Shown: positions 47,989 through 56,522 of the stretch, piece after piece
Layout: every line of letters starts with the position of its first letter
Numbering within the stretch: the stretch's first letter is position 1
Source: Vreelandella maris
Lineage (GTDB): Bacteria > Pseudomonadota > Gammaproteobacteria > Pseudomonadales > Halomonadaceae
DNA length: 56,522 nt
Assembly (NCBI RefSeq): GCF_013371085.1
Contig: NZ_JABWCV010000026.1
Span: forward strand, 1-56,522
Direction of reading: 5' to 3'
Made by a program: the position numbers and the translations under genes
Notes under the pieces: model-generated
Seen by the model: only the letters and a program-made list of their open reading frames with translations
Database searches by the model: none
Told to the model about the DNA's origin: nothing

Positions 47989-48735
47989 ATGTTGGTAATT
48001 CCCGCTATTGATCTCAAAGACGGCCAGTGTGTCCGGTTGAAGCAGGGTCGCATGGAAGATGCGACCTCCTACGGCGATGATCCAGTGGCGATGGCCGCAC
48101 GCTGGGTGGAAGCTGGCGCCCGCCGGCTTCACTTAGTTGATTTGAACGGTGCTTTTGAAGGCAAGCCGGTGAACGGTGACGCCGTGACCGCTATTGCCCG
48201 GGCCTACCCGAATCTGCCGATTCAAATTGGAGGCGGCATTCGCAGTGCGGAAACCATCGAGCACTATTTAAGTGCCGGTGTCTCCTACGTGATCATCGGT
48301 ACCAAGGCAGTAAAAGAGCCCGACTTCGTGGGTGAAATGTGTCGCGCCTTCCCCGGCCATGTGATTGTTGGGCTTGATGCCAAAGATGGCTATGTCGCCA
48401 CCGACGGCTGGGCAGAGGTCTCCACGATCAAAGCCACCGAACTGGCCAAGCGTTTTGCCAACGATGGTGTCTCCAGTATCGTCTACACCGACATTGCCCG
48501 CGACGGCATGATGCAAGGCGTTAACGTAGAGGCCACCGCGGCCCTAGCGCGCGAAGGCGGCTTACCGGTGATTGCGTCAGGTGGTGTGACCAATCTGGGC
48601 GACATCAAAGCACTCTGCGCAGTTGCCGATAGCGGCATTCTGGGCGCGATTACTGGCCGGGCAATTTACGAAGGCAGCCTGGATGTCGCCGAAGCACAGC
48701 GGTTAAGCGACCAACTGACGGGAGGCGGTTCATGA
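47989..48735 (+). CDS. hisA: Phosphoribosylformimino-5-aminoimidazole carboxamide ribotide isomerase HisA
   Basis: 248 residues, TIM barrel. Catalytic aspartates in IPAIDLKDG (Asp8) and [13 protein letters not shown], phosphate-binding IQIGGGIRS and [10 protein letters not shown]. It overlaps hisF by 4 bases (ATGA). Confidence 0.98.
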   Translation: MLVIPAIDLKDGQCVRLKQGRMEDATSYGDDPVAMAARWVEAGARRLHLVDLNGAFEGKPVNGDAVTAIARAYPNLPIQIGGGIRSAETIEHYLSAGVSYVIIGTKAVKEPDFVGEMCRAFPGHVIVGLDAKDGYVATDGWAEVSTIKATELAKRFANDGVSSIVYTDIARDGMMQGVNVEATAALAREGGLPVIASGGVTNLGDIKALCAVADSGILGAITGRAIYEGSLDVAEAQRLSDQLTGGGS

Positions 48736-49505
48736 GCCTTACCAAACGCATTATCCCCTGCCTGGATGTAGACGCCGGACGCGTGGTCAAAGGCGTTAAC
48801 TTTGTCGGCATTCGCGATGCCGGTGACCCGGTAGAGATTGCCCAGCGCTATAACCAGCAGGGCGCCGACGAGATTACCTTTCTCGATATTACCGCTAGCC
48901 ACGAAGACCGCGATACGACGGTAGAGATGGTTGAACGCATTGCGGGCGAAGTGTTTATTCCGCTGACCGTCGGCGGCGGCATTCGCAGCTGTGACGACAT
49001 TCGCACCATGCTGAACGCTGGAGCGGATAAAGTCTCCATCAACACCGCCGCGGTCACCAACCCTGAGTTTGTGCGCGAAGCTGCTGAGCGTTTCGGTAGC
49101 CAGTGCATTGTGGTGGCGATCGATGCCAAGCGCGTCTCTAAAGAGGGTGAAACGCCCCGCTGGGAGATTTTCACCCACGGTGGTCGCCGCCCAACGGGCC
49201 TCGACGCCGTTGAGTGGGCGAAGAAGATGGTGGAATTCGGAGCGGGCGAACTGCTGCTCACCAGCATGGATCGCGACGGCACCAAGATTGGCTTTGACCT
49301 GGGCGTGACCCACGCGATTTCAGAAGCGGTGAGCGTGCCGGTGATTGCCTCTGGCGGTGTAGGCAACCTGAATCACCTGGTGGATGGCGTGCTGAAAGGT
49401 GGTGCCGACGCCGTGCTGGCCGCCAGTATTTTCCACTTTGGCGAATACACCATCCCTGAAGCAAAGCGCTACATGGCCGAACGCGGGATCGAGATGCGCT
49501 TATAA
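48732..49505 (+). CDS. hisF: Imidazole glycerol phosphate synthase cyclase subunit HisF
   Basis: 257 residues, TIM barrel paralogous to HisA. Catalytic Asp11 in [15 protein letters not shown] and the second acid in [15 protein letters not shown]; phosphate sites VGGGIRS and ASGGVGN. Works with HisH and yields AICAR as by-product. Confidence 0.98.
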   Translation: MSLTKRIIPCLDVDAGRVVKGVNFVGIRDAGDPVEIAQRYNQQGADEITFLDITASHEDRDTTVEMVERIAGEVFIPLTVGGGIRSCDDIRTMLNAGADKVSINTAAVTNPEFVREAAERFGSQCIVVAIDAKRVSKEGETPRWEIFTHGGRRPTGLDAVEWAKKMVEFGAGELLLTSMDRDGTKIGFDLGVTHAISEAVSVPVIASGGVGNLNHLVDGVLKGGADAVLAASIFHFGEYTIPEAKRYMAERGIEMRL

Positions 49506-49525
49506 ATTTCTAATACGTAAGCCTG

Positions 49526-49544
49526 CCGGGGCCTTAAGCCCCGG
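49526..49544. terminator. Hairpin between convergent hisF and yjaG
   Basis: CCGGGGC-CTTAA-GCCCCGG, 7-bp stem; the yjaG stop codon lies in its loop. No T-run follows on the plus strand, so termination would be weak. Confidence 0.5.
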
Positions 49545-50136
49545 TATCTTCAAGCGATAAGCCAAGATTACTGATCCCACCGTTGCGCCCTAATTCACGC
49601 ACCTCTTTTAGTGCCGCTTTATCCAACGGTTCGCTGACCATTTCCAATACCGCATCCTGAAAGTCGTTCTCGTCGGCCATCAACGGGTGGTCGCGAATAA
49701 TTAGCGCCAGTTTCTGTGCGTCAACTTCGCCTTCAGTGAGCTCTATAAAAGCGCGCACGCCCGCTCGGGATGTGCGGCTAACATCCAGCACGGCCTCTGG
49801 GGAGTCGCCTTGCAGGGTGTCCAGCAGTGCCGAGACCGATACCACAGCATCCAGCGCACGCCGAGCACCAAAGCTGTCATCCTCTTCGGAAGGCTCACAT
49901 TCGGCGAGCTTCTCCGCCTGGCGAGCAAAGTCGATACTGGCGTTGGGCACATTAAGCCGTTCCCACACCAAACTCACCACGGTACGCAGCGTATGGCTAT
50001 CGCCCTGTCCTGTGGTTTGCTCATACAGCACATAGTTAGGCAGCAAACGCTCACACAGCGCCGCCATAAAGGCTTGCTGGGCCGGTAGTGGGAGTTCTTG
50101 CAGCCGTAAATAAAAGCCCTGAGGTTTCGGCACCAT
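49534..50136 (-). CDS. yjaG: YjaG family protein (DUF416)
   Basis: About 200 residues from ATG at 50136, which has CAGGAAAT upstream and gives the usual family start (PKPQGFYLRLQELPLPAQQAFMAALCERLLPNYVLYEQTTGQGD). Longer starts upstream would overlap the promoter of the divergent gene. Conserved soluble helical protein of unknown function, with FGARRALDAVVSVSALLD and the GISNLGLSL end as in E. coli YjaG. Confidence 0.9.
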   Translation of the reverse strand: MVPKPQGFYLRLQELPLPAQQAFMAALCERLLPNYVLYEQTTGQGDSHTLRTVVSLVWERLNVPNASIDFARQAEKLAECEPSEEDDSFGARRALDAVVSVSALLDTLQGDSPEAVLDVSRTSRAGVRAFIELTEGEVDAQKLALIIRDHPLMADENDFQDAVLEMVSEPLDKAALKEVRELGRNGGISNLGLSLEDTGA

Positions 50137-50259
50137 ACTGATTTCCTGGATCGCTTTACGTGGGATATTGGTGAAATGTGGCGGGTACGTTATCGTCTCT
50201 CTGCGCTTGGGGCGATCCCCTAACGCTTTGATGATTGTACGGCCGGCGAGGAGATTACC

Positions 50260-50949
50260 ATGCATATTCATCTGCTACAGCACGGCCCTGACCATGGCCC
50301 CGCCCGTTTAACCGACTGGCTAACCAGTATGGGCCATAGTTACACCATTTTTCATCTCTATGCTGGCGAGTTAACGCCCCGCCCAAACGAGTCTGATGCA
50401 TTGATTGTACTTGATGGGCCTGAGACGCTACTCAGCCAACCACCAGCGTGGTTTAAAGCTGAAGATAAACTGATCAACCGCTACCTGGATGGCCAAAAAC
50501 CATTATTGGGGATTGGCATTGGCGCTCACTGGATAGCGCAAGCACTCGGCGCAGTGGTAGCCCCCGGCACTTACGCTGAAACAGGCTGGCATACGGTCAA
50601 CCTGGCACCGGAAAGCTCACTGGATTTGCCCGAGTCGTTCAGCGCCTTTATGTGGCATCGTTATGTCTTCAGCTTGCCCGATGATGCCTTTTCCCTGGGG
50701 GGCAGTGAAGCAGCACCGCTGCAGGGGTTTACCTGGGATGGAGGCCGCGTCGTCAGCCTGCTATGCCATTTGGAAGCCACGCCTGCCAGCGTTAACCACC
50801 TGCTGAGCAAGACCGAGCGGCCCAGCGCCTCCCCTGCAGCCGCCCGCTATGTTCAGGACGATGCGGAAATTCTTGAGGATGCCAATCGCTTTATTCATCT
50901 AGCACCGCTGCTTGACCGCGTGATGACCCAGTGGTTAAGAACGGACTAA
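50260..50949 (+). CDS. Glutamine amidotransferase-like protein lacking the nucleophilic Cys
   Basis: 229 residues with the class I amidotransferase layout of the GMP-synthase-like group: the early DALIVLDGPETLL, the elbow PLLGIGIGAHWIAQALG and the late LLCHLEAT (His and Glu present). The nucleophile position is Gly86 instead of Cys (normal GICxGAQ), so glutamine hydrolysis by the usual route is not expected. GAGGAG precedes the ATG. Possibly a regulatory or binding pseudoenzyme; a sequencing difference is also possible. Confidence 0.85.
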   Translation: MHIHLLQHGPDHGPARLTDWLTSMGHSYTIFHLYAGELTPRPNESDALIVLDGPETLLSQPPAWFKAEDKLINRYLDGQKPLLGIGIGAHWIAQALGAVVAPGTYAETGWHTVNLAPESSLDLPESFSAFMWHRYVFSLPDDAFSLGGSEAAPLQGFTWDGGRVVSLLCHLEATPASVNHLLSKTERPSASPAAARYVQDDAEILEDANRFIHLAPLLDRVMTQWLRTD

Positions 50950-50967
50950 CAGCAGCGCATGCAGCGA

Positions 50968-52056
50968 TTATCGGTTCCACTGCCTGGCAACGGCCAGGCA
51001 GCTCTCCCAATCACCGACATGGATTTCTGGTGGTGTGGTCTCGCGCTGCTTGTCTAAGTGATAGCGGTAGAGCGGGTCGTAATACTCGGTCAGCAGTGGC
51101 GCGAGCCACGCTTCATGGGCCTGGGGGTTGCCGTGGGCATGTTCGTTAAACGCCAGTGCCTGAAGCCGCTGCAAACGCTGCAGCCGTGCATTACCCAAGC
51201 GCTTGCCCAGACGGATCAGCGCATTACTTAACTGCGCCTGCATCAATTGCCAGCCCTGATAGGCACCATAGCGAGCAGCATAGGCCTGCTCTAAATCGAT
51301 AATGTAATCCTGCTGAATTTGAGCAAGGCGCCAATCCAGCGGCATTTCGATACGCACACGAGGCGCTTGCTGCAATGCTCGCCAGAAGCTCAAGGGAATA
51401 TTTGCACTACCAATCTGGCGGGACTCGTCTTCGATAACCAGCCCTTCAGTTAAGCTGATTAATCGTTTAGCCAGCGCATGCTCAAAATTGATTTGTGTGG
51501 CAGGCTCTTCGGGCCTGCGTCCGAAGGCGGAGCCTTTATGGTGCGCGAAGGCTTCCAGATCAACGCCGTTATCGAGCTGATTAATCAGCGTGGTTTTTGC
51601 ACACCCAGTCAGCCCTGCGACCACCAACATCGGCTGCAGCGCGGCGCTCTCAATACGCTCACATAGCGCTTGGCGCATGGCTTTCCAACCACCCTCCACG
51701 CGTGGTCTTGAGATGCCTGCCTCTTCTAACCACTGCTGAGCAATTTGTGAGCGCAGCCCACCACGAAAGCAATAAATCAATGCATCTGGATGCTCGGCTA
51801 AATAAGCCTGCCACGCTGCAATTCGAGCTTGCTTGACCTCACCGCTGACTAAGCGTTCGCCTAACGCAATCGCCGCGGCTTGGCCCTGCCGTTTATAGGC
51901 GATACCTACCTGATGACGCTCATCATCAATCATTAACGGCAGATTGACGGCCCCCGGCAGCCCACCCTGGGCAAACTCGACCGGGGCGCGCACATCAATA
52001 AGCGGCCGCTCCTCTTTGAGTAAATTTAATACTGCCGGTGTGGTCGCCAGTGTCAC
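50968..52056 (-). CDS. selU: tRNA 2-selenouridine synthase SelU (MnmH)
   Basis: 362 residues. An N-terminal rhodanese domain with catalytic Cys96 in YCFRGGLRSQ, then a P-loop domain with GLTGCAKT (148-155). It replaces sulphur by selenium at U34 of certain tRNAs using selenophosphate from SelD. GTG start overlaps the selD stop by 4 bases. Confidence 0.96.
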   Translation of the reverse strand: MTLATTPAVLNLLKEERPLIDVRAPVEFAQGGLPGAVNLPLMIDDERHQVGIAYKRQGQAAAIALGERLVSGEVKQARIAAWQAYLAEHPDALIYCFRGGLRSQIAQQWLEEAGISRPRVEGGWKAMRQALCERIESAALQPMLVVAGLTGCAKTTLINQLDNGVDLEAFAHHKGSAFGRRPEEPATQINFEHALAKRLISLTEGLVIEDESRQIGSANIPLSFWRALQQAPRVRIEMPLDWRLAQIQQDYIIDLEQAYAARYGAYQGWQLMQAQLSNALIRLGKRLGNARLQRLQRLQALAFNEHAHGNPQAHEAWLAPLLTEYYDPLYRYHLDKQRETTPPEIHVGDWESCLAVARQWNR

Positions 52057-53090
52057 CCGACCACCTCAATAGAGGCTTTACCTTGGCGCGCTGTCATTAC
52101 CCCGAATGACTGTAACGACAGGCCGAATTCACGGCCAATGCGCTCAACGTCATCTTCCCAGGCAGGATCGACACTAATTAGCAGTCCGCCAGAGGTTTGT
52201 GGATCACACAGCCACTGCCAGTGGGCTTCATCCATGGCGGGCAAGCTCTCTCCTAGCGCATCACGGTTGCGTAGCGTACCGCCTGGCACCGCGCCTTGGC
52301 GTCGGTAGGACTCTGCCTCGGCTAAGCGCGGCAGCTTACGAAAATCAATCTGGGCCATCACATTACTGGCCTGGCACATTTCCGCAAGATGGCCGGCCAA
52401 GCCAAAACCGGTCACATCAGTCATGGCGTTTACCCCTTTCACATCGGCAAGTTTCACGCCAATGCTGTTGGGCTTGAGCATGGTTTCGCGGGCAAGGCCA
52501 TGGTGGCCCATTTCCAGTAAGCCGCGCTTTTCTGCGGTGGTTAACATACCGATACCCAGCGGCTTGGTTAAGAACAGCAGATCACCAGGTTTGGCGGTGC
52601 TATTAAGCTTGAGCTTGTCTAGATCGACCAAGCCGTTAACGGCCAACCCGAAAATGGGCTCTGGGGCATCAATAGAGTGACCACCGGCCAGGGCAACGCC
52701 TAATTCGCGGCATACCGCCTGGGCTCCGGCCATGACATCACCAGCCACTTCAGCGCTAAGCTTATCCAGCGGCCAGCCTAGAATGCCTAACGCCATTACC
52801 GGCGTACCGCCCATGGCGTAAACATCGCTGATCGCATTGGTCGCCGCGATACGCCCAAAATCAAAGGGATCATCAACAATCGGCATGAAGAAATCCGTGG
52901 TGGCAATCATGCCGCGGCCATCGCCCAGATCATACACGGCAGCATCTTCGCGTCCTTGATTGCCGACAATAAGCTGCTTATGGCCCGCAGCTGGCCCCGC
53001 TTTGGCTAGAATCCCATCCAGCACGTCCGGGGCAATTTTGCAGCCGCAGCCGGCGCCGTGGCTATACTGGGTCAAGCGAATCGAACTCAT
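52053..53090 (-). CDS. selD: Selenide, water dikinase SelD
   Basis: 345 residues from ATG at 53090, where AAGGAGA precedes the start; GTG at 53108 would put the ribosome-binding site inside the gene. The active-site loop SHGAGCGCK carries Cys15 (Cys, not Sec) and Lys18, matching E. coli Cys17 and Lys20. It makes selenophosphate. Paired with selU, its visible use here is tRNA selenation. Confidence 0.97.
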   Translation of the reverse strand: MSSIRLTQYSHGAGCGCKIAPDVLDGILAKAGPAAGHKQLIVGNQGREDAAVYDLGDGRGMIATTDFFMPIVDDPFDFGRIAATNAISDVYAMGGTPVMALGILGWPLDKLSAEVAGDVMAGAQAVCRELGVALAGGHSIDAPEPIFGLAVNGLVDLDKLKLNSTAKPGDLLFLTKPLGIGMLTTAEKRGLLEMGHHGLARETMLKPNSIGVKLADVKGVNAMTDVTGFGLAGHLAEMCQASNVMAQIDFRKLPRLAEAESYRRQGAVPGGTLRNRDALGESLPAMDEAHWQWLCDPQTSGGLLISVDPAWEDDVERIGREFGLSLQSFGVMTARQGKASIEVVG

Positions 53091-53146
53091 CGTGTCTCTC
53101 CTTGGCACTTAGGGGATATCTTCAGTTTAACGCAGTATGGCACATG

Positions 53147-54523
53147 CTACAGTGCTTCCAGCGCATCGCTGAGCTTATCCACGGCGATCACTTCCATGCC
53201 TTTTGGCGCCTGCTTGGGTGCATTGGCCCGCGGCACGATGGCACGCAGAAAACCGTGCTTGGCAGCCTCACTAATGCGCTCCTGCCCACTAGGCACTGGG
53301 CGTATTTCGCCGGAAAGCCCAACCTCACCGAACACCACTAACTCTTTGGGCAGTGCACGGTTTTGCAGGCTAGATACTACTGCCAGCAGTACTGCCAAAT
53401 CAGCGCTGGTTTCAAGCACTTTGACACCACCGACAACGTTCAGGAATACGTCTTGGTCACCGGTAAACAGACCACCGTGGCGGTTGAGCACTGCCAACAG
53501 CATGGCCAGGCGATTTTGATCAACGCCGACAGCTACCCGGCGGGGATTGCCAAGCGCAGACTCATCTACCAGTGCCTGCACCTCGACCAGAATTGGCCGC
53601 GTGCCCTCCCAAACCACCATCACCAAGCTGCCGGGCGCTTGCACTTCTTGGCGGGAGAGAAAGATCGCGCTGGGGTTTTTGACTTCTTTAAGGCCCTGCT
53701 CAAGCATCGCGAAAACACCCAGCTCGTTAACGGCACCAAAGCGGTTTTTCTGACCACGTAGGGTGCGAAAGCGTGAGTCTGCGCCGCCTTCTAATAACAG
53801 CGACGCATCAATCATATGCTCAAGGACTTTAGGACCCGCCAGCGAACCGTCTTTGGTCACGTGTCCCACTAATAACAGAACGGTATTGGTCTTCTTGGCA
53901 AAGCGCGTTAACGCGGCGGCTGACTCGCGCACCTGAGCAACGCCACCAGGCGCTGAGCTAATGTCTTCCAGATGCATAGTTTGGATCGAGTCGATTACCA
54001 GGATTTCCGGCTTTTCACGCTCAGATACCGCCAGAATGGTTTCCACACTGGTCTCGGCCAGCATTTTTAAACCGTTGGTAGGCAGTTGCAGGCGGTGGGC
54101 TCGCATAGCTACTTGAGAGAGCGACTCCTCCCCCGTCACATAGAGTATGCGTCTCTGCTGGGCTAGCTTACAGGCCGTTTGTAGCAGTAGCGTCGATTTA
54201 CCTGCACCTGGATTTCCGCCCAACAGAACTGCCGAGCCGGGTACCAGCCCGCCGCCTAACACGCGGTCAAACTCAGCGAACGTGGAACTCATGCGAGGAA
54301 CCTCGCTGAGATCAACATTGCCAAGATCGATCACTTCTCGCGAGAGATCACCTGTGTAGCCTGAGCGCCCAGAGGTTGCTCCGCCACCAGGGCGTGCACT
54401 CTCTAAACGCACCTCGCTTAGGGTGTTCCACTCTTGGCAACTACTGCACTGCCCTTGCCATTTGCGATATTCAGCACCGCACTCAGTGCATACAAAGGCG
54501 CTTTTAGCTTTGGCCACTGCCAT
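53147..54523 (-). CDS. radA: DNA repair protein RadA (Sms)
   Basis: 458 residues from ATG at 54523 (AGGAG 4 bases upstream; the longer start at 54559 has none). Zinc finger Cys12, 15, 26, 29 (CTECG ... CSSC), Walker A GGNPGAGKST (about 102-111), RadA motif KNRFG and a Lon-like C-terminal domain. A RecA-related helicase for branch migration in recombination. Confidence 0.97.
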   Translation of the reverse strand: MAVAKAKSAFVCTECGAEYRKWQGQCSSCQEWNTLSEVRLESARPGGGATSGRSGYTGDLSREVIDLGNVDLSEVPRMSSTFAEFDRVLGGGLVPGSAVLLGGNPGAGKSTLLLQTACKLAQQRRILYVTGEESLSQVAMRAHRLQLPTNGLKMLAETSVETILAVSEREKPEILVIDSIQTMHLEDISSAPGGVAQVRESAAALTRFAKKTNTVLLLVGHVTKDGSLAGPKVLEHMIDASLLLEGGADSRFRTLRGQKNRFGAVNELGVFAMLEQGLKEVKNPSAIFLSRQEVQAPGSLVMVVWEGTRPILVEVQALVDESALGNPRRVAVGVDQNRLAMLLAVLNRHGGLFTGDQDVFLNVVGGVKVLETSADLAVLLAVVSSLQNRALPKELVVFGEVGLSGEIRPVPSGQERISEAAKHGFLRAIVPRANAPKQAPKGMEVIAVDKLSDALEAL

Positions 54524-54631
54524 TACACTCCTACTGTTGCTATCGCTATTTGACAACATTCACTACGTTGCCACCTGCATTAACAGCCACTAACCATTGC
54601 CACTCGCGTCAGGCCTTGCCCCGACAAACAC

Positions 54632-54656
54632 AAAAGGCGGCCAGTGGCCGCCTTTG
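54632..54656 (-). terminator. Terminator of the NlpE-like lipoprotein gene
   Basis: AAAGGCGGCC-AGT-GGCCGCCTTT, a perfect 10-bp stem; on the minus strand it ends in TTTTG. Lies 19 bases past the stop codon. Confidence 0.88.
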
Positions 54657-54674
54657 ATACTGCTGACTAGCGCG

Positions 54675-55121
54675 TTATTGGCGCTTTAGCTGCAGCATTT
54701 CACCGTTTTCAAAACGACGACGTTCTGGGTCAATCAATTCCAGCGTGCTCTCATCAATACGCATGAAGTAATAGATTTGGCCATCGCCATCCGGTGTCAG
54801 CTCATAAACGGTGGCGTCTGGGTCAGACGGCGTACCGGTCAGCACTTCCCAATTACCCGCATAGTTTTCATCCGGGGGTGTTTGTGGGTGGTTCCGGTAG
54901 GTAGCGTTCAGCGTGAAAGTGCGCTCTTCCGCTGCGCTCATCTCTTCACCCATCATCGTGACATCCAGATCGATACCATCGCAGTTGCGGCAAGGTAGCG
55001 AGCCTTGGTAATTAGCCTGTGCGGTCGCTGCTTCCTCTTGCTGCTGTTCCATCGGACCGCTTGCACAGCCAGCTAATAGTGCCAACATAGCCGAACCGGC
55101 TAGCAAACTCTTAAGTTGCAT
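54675..55121 (-). CDS. NlpE-like copper-resistance lipoprotein
   Basis: 148 residues. Signal peptide and lipobox LLAGC (Cys19), then an NlpE N-terminal-type domain with the CRNCDG motif (CxxC) in LPCRNCDGIDLDVTM, ending MLQLKRQ. NlpE is an outer-membrane lipoprotein that senses surface contact and lipoprotein stress through Cpx and can bind copper. Here only the N-terminal domain exists, so signalling as in E. coli is uncertain. Confidence 0.86.
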   Translation of the reverse strand: MQLKSLLAGSAMLALLAGCASGPMEQQQEEAATAQANYQGSLPCRNCDGIDLDVTMMGEEMSAAEERTFTLNATYRNHPQTPPDENYAGNWEVLTGTPSDPDATVYELTPDGDGQIYYFMRIDESTLELIDPERRRFENGEMLQLKRQ

Positions 55122-55282
55122 AGAGTGTCTCCTTCATCTCGTGTTGGGCATTTATTTACGCGCACTTGTGACAGCATAACCGCTACAAGGTGCGACGCAC
55201 ACCCCTAGCGACGCGAATGCTTGCGCTGAGTTGGCCTTCAAGCGACCATGGCATACCTTGCTAGGATAATCAGGTTACCCTC

Positions 55283-56344
55283 ATGAGCCAATACTGGAGT
55301 CCGGCCGTTCGCGAACTTACGCCTTACGTGCCCGGTGAGCAACCACGCGAGAAGCTTGTTAAACTCAATACCAATGAAAACCCTTACCCACCTGCTCCAG
55401 GCGTTGGTAAGGCACTGCGCGATTATGCTACAGACCATTTGCGTCTCTACCCTGACCCTACCTCTAAAGCACTGCGTGAAGCACTGGCAGAGACGCTTAA
55501 TGTAGCCAGCAGCCAGGTGTTTGTCGGTAACGGTTCCGATGAAGTGCTGGCATTCGCTTTTCAGGCCTTCTTTCGCCATCAGGCGCCGCTTGATGTGCCT
55601 GCCATTACCTATAGCTTTTACCCTGTTTACGCCAATCTTTATGGCGTTGAGCTGCGTAAGCATCCGCTCAATAAGCAGTGGGAAGTCGATATTGATGCGC
55701 TGGCGGCGAATACCAACCGAAGCGGCGTTATTTTCGCTAATCCAAATGCCCCTACCGGACACGCTCACTCGCTCGCAGCAATAGAGGCGCTGCTTAAGCG
55801 CGTCACAGATCGAGTAGTACTGGTGGACGAGGCGTATGTCGATTTCGGCGCAGAGAGTGCTGTAACGCTGATTGATCGCTACCCTAACCTACTTGTCACC
55901 GGTACGTTTTCTAAGTCGCGCAGTTTGGCAGGCTTGCGGTTGGGTTATGCGGTAGGCTCAGAGGAATTGATTGATGGCCTGCTGCGGGTAAAAGACTCTT
56001 TCAACTCTTACCCAGTGGATAGCCTGGCAAGCTTAGTAGGCATCGCCGCTCTGAAAGATGTCGAGCATTTCGAAGCCTGCCGCGAGCATGTCATTACTAC
56101 TCGTGAACGTACTCGCCAACGCCTCGAAGCGTTAGGGTTTGAAGTGCTGCCCTCTAAAGCTAACTTCGTGCTTGCCCAACACCCTGACTACGAGGGCGCG
56201 CAGCTATTTGCTGGCCTACGCGAGAGGGGCATTCTGGTGCGCCATTTTAATACTTCAGACCTCAGTAACTTCCTACGTATCACCATCGGCACCGATGATG
56301 AAATGGACAGCCTGATTGAAGCGCTAGAGACGATCTGCGTTTAA
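55283..56344 (+). CDS. hisC: Histidinol-phosphate aminotransferase HisC
   Basis: 353 residues, fold-type I PLP enzyme. NENPYPPAP at the start, NPNAPTG, VDEAYVDF and the PLP lysine Lys211 in GTFSKSRSLAGLRLGY. It converts imidazole-acetol phosphate to histidinol phosphate. It is separated from hisBHAF by about 5.8 kb, so it has its own control, probably from the 55122-55282 gap shared with the divergent NlpE-like gene. Confidence 0.97.
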   Translation: MSQYWSPAVRELTPYVPGEQPREKLVKLNTNENPYPPAPGVGKALRDYATDHLRLYPDPTSKALREALAETLNVASSQVFVGNGSDEVLAFAFQAFFRHQAPLDVPAITYSFYPVYANLYGVELRKHPLNKQWEVDIDALAANTNRSGVIFANPNAPTGHAHSLAAIEALLKRVTDRVVLVDEAYVDFGAESAVTLIDRYPNLLVTGTFSKSRSLAGLRLGYAVGSEELIDGLLRVKDSFNSYPVDSLASLVGIAALKDVEHFEACREHVITTRERTRQRLEALGFEVLPSKANFVLAQHPDYEGAQLFAGLRERGILVRHFNTSDLSNFLRITIGTDDEMDSLIEALETICV

Positions 56345-56370
56345 TCTCTTCATTTGTAAGTCTTTACCTG

Positions 56371-56392
56371 GGCGGCGCAAGCCGCCTTTTTT
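56371..56392 (+). terminator. Terminator of hisC
   Basis: GGCGGC-GCAA-GCCGCC followed by TTTTTT, 26 bases past the stop codon. Confidence 0.9.
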
Positions 56393-56416
56393 ATCGGCTG
56401 CCTTTCTTCCACGCAA

Positions 56417-56444
56417 CAAAAAACCCAGCCGGGTGGCTGGGTTC
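56417..56444 (-). terminator. Terminator of the rRNA operon
   Basis: On the minus strand AACCCAGCC-ACC-CGGCTGGGTT followed by TTTTG, just after the 5S rRNA 3' end. Confidence 0.85.
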
Positions 56445-56456
56445 TTCGTGGTATAG

Positions 56457-56522
56457 GTGCCTGACGATGACCTACTCTCGCATGGGGAGACCCCACACTA
56501 CCATCGGCGCTAAGCGGTTTCA
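56457..56522 (-). rRNA. rrf: 5S ribosomal RNA, 3' part (runs off the window)
   Basis: On the minus strand the sequence reads GCGCCGATGGTAGTGTGG, then GGGTCTCCCCATGCGAGAG and TAGG, the conserved 3' half of bacterial 5S rRNA. About 66 of roughly 115 nt are inside the window. The exact 3' end is uncertain by a few bases. Confidence 0.95.

Noticed and set aside
53091..53108. Upstream GTG start for selD
   Set aside because: The AAGGAGA ribosome-binding site would be inside the coding region; ATG at 53090 gives the usual N-terminus.

Overview
The window is a stretch of a gammaproteobacterial chromosome that most resembles Halomonadaceae (Halomonas type). This rests on the moderately high GC content, on housekeeping proteins (YggX, MutY, HisBHAF, SelU/SelD, RadA, HisC) of gammaproteobacterial type, and on the abundance of cation transporters. 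The genus is an inference from overall resemblance. There are three blocks: host genes (1-4532), a complete Mu-like transposable prophage (4533-41414), and host genes again (41415-56522).

Host left block: a periplasmic-binding-type domain protein overlapping a CDF-type cation transporter, a CaCA-type cation antiporter, a two-TM potassium-channel-like protein with a TLGYGD filter, and a META-domain lipoprotein. This reads as a small ion-homeostasis cluster.

Prophage: the ends can be placed exactly. A 5-bp target duplication (CTAAG) lies at 4528-4532 and 41415-41419. The element starts TG and ends CA, and the outermost 26 bp of the two ends are related inverted repeats, giving an element of 36,882 bp. 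Its order is Mu-like: a leftward LexA-type repressor operon; rightward Ner, transposase A and ATPase B; an early block of small zinc-ribbon/winged-helix and unknown proteins; GemA and the Mor activator; lysis genes; then head genes (DUF3486/terminase/portal/F/G/protease with nested scaffold/decoration/T) and contractile tail genes (sheath, tube, frameshifted chaperone, tape measure, N, P, 45, 46, 47, 48, fibre). At the right end a Com-like zinc protein overlaps a D12-class adenine methylase that takes the place of Mom. Every module expected for a Mu-type virion is present and open, so the prophage may be functional.

Four cargo-like genes interrupt the Mu plan: a one-TM protein after mor (15306), a 342-residue one-TM protein of unknown function with its own promoter between G and the protease (23117), an antisense exported protein between the tape measure and N (32837-33307), and a coiled-coil/zinc-ribbon protein beside the right end (40847). 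The first two are each followed by the same roughly 20-bp element, which occurs nowhere else that I noticed. The F head protein carries a C-terminal PBECR2-type nuclease-like domain.

Host right block: a leftward tRNA operon (Phe-Gln-Thr) with promoter and terminator, plus a tRNA-Thr fragment upstream. Then come yggX, mutY, a GNAT-asmA pair, the hisB-hisH-hisA-hisF operon, yjaG, a glutamine-amidotransferase-like protein lacking its nucleophile, selD-selU, radA, an NlpE-like lipoprotein and hisC. The window ends inside a 5S rRNA gene transcribed leftward, the tail of an rrn operon lying to the right.
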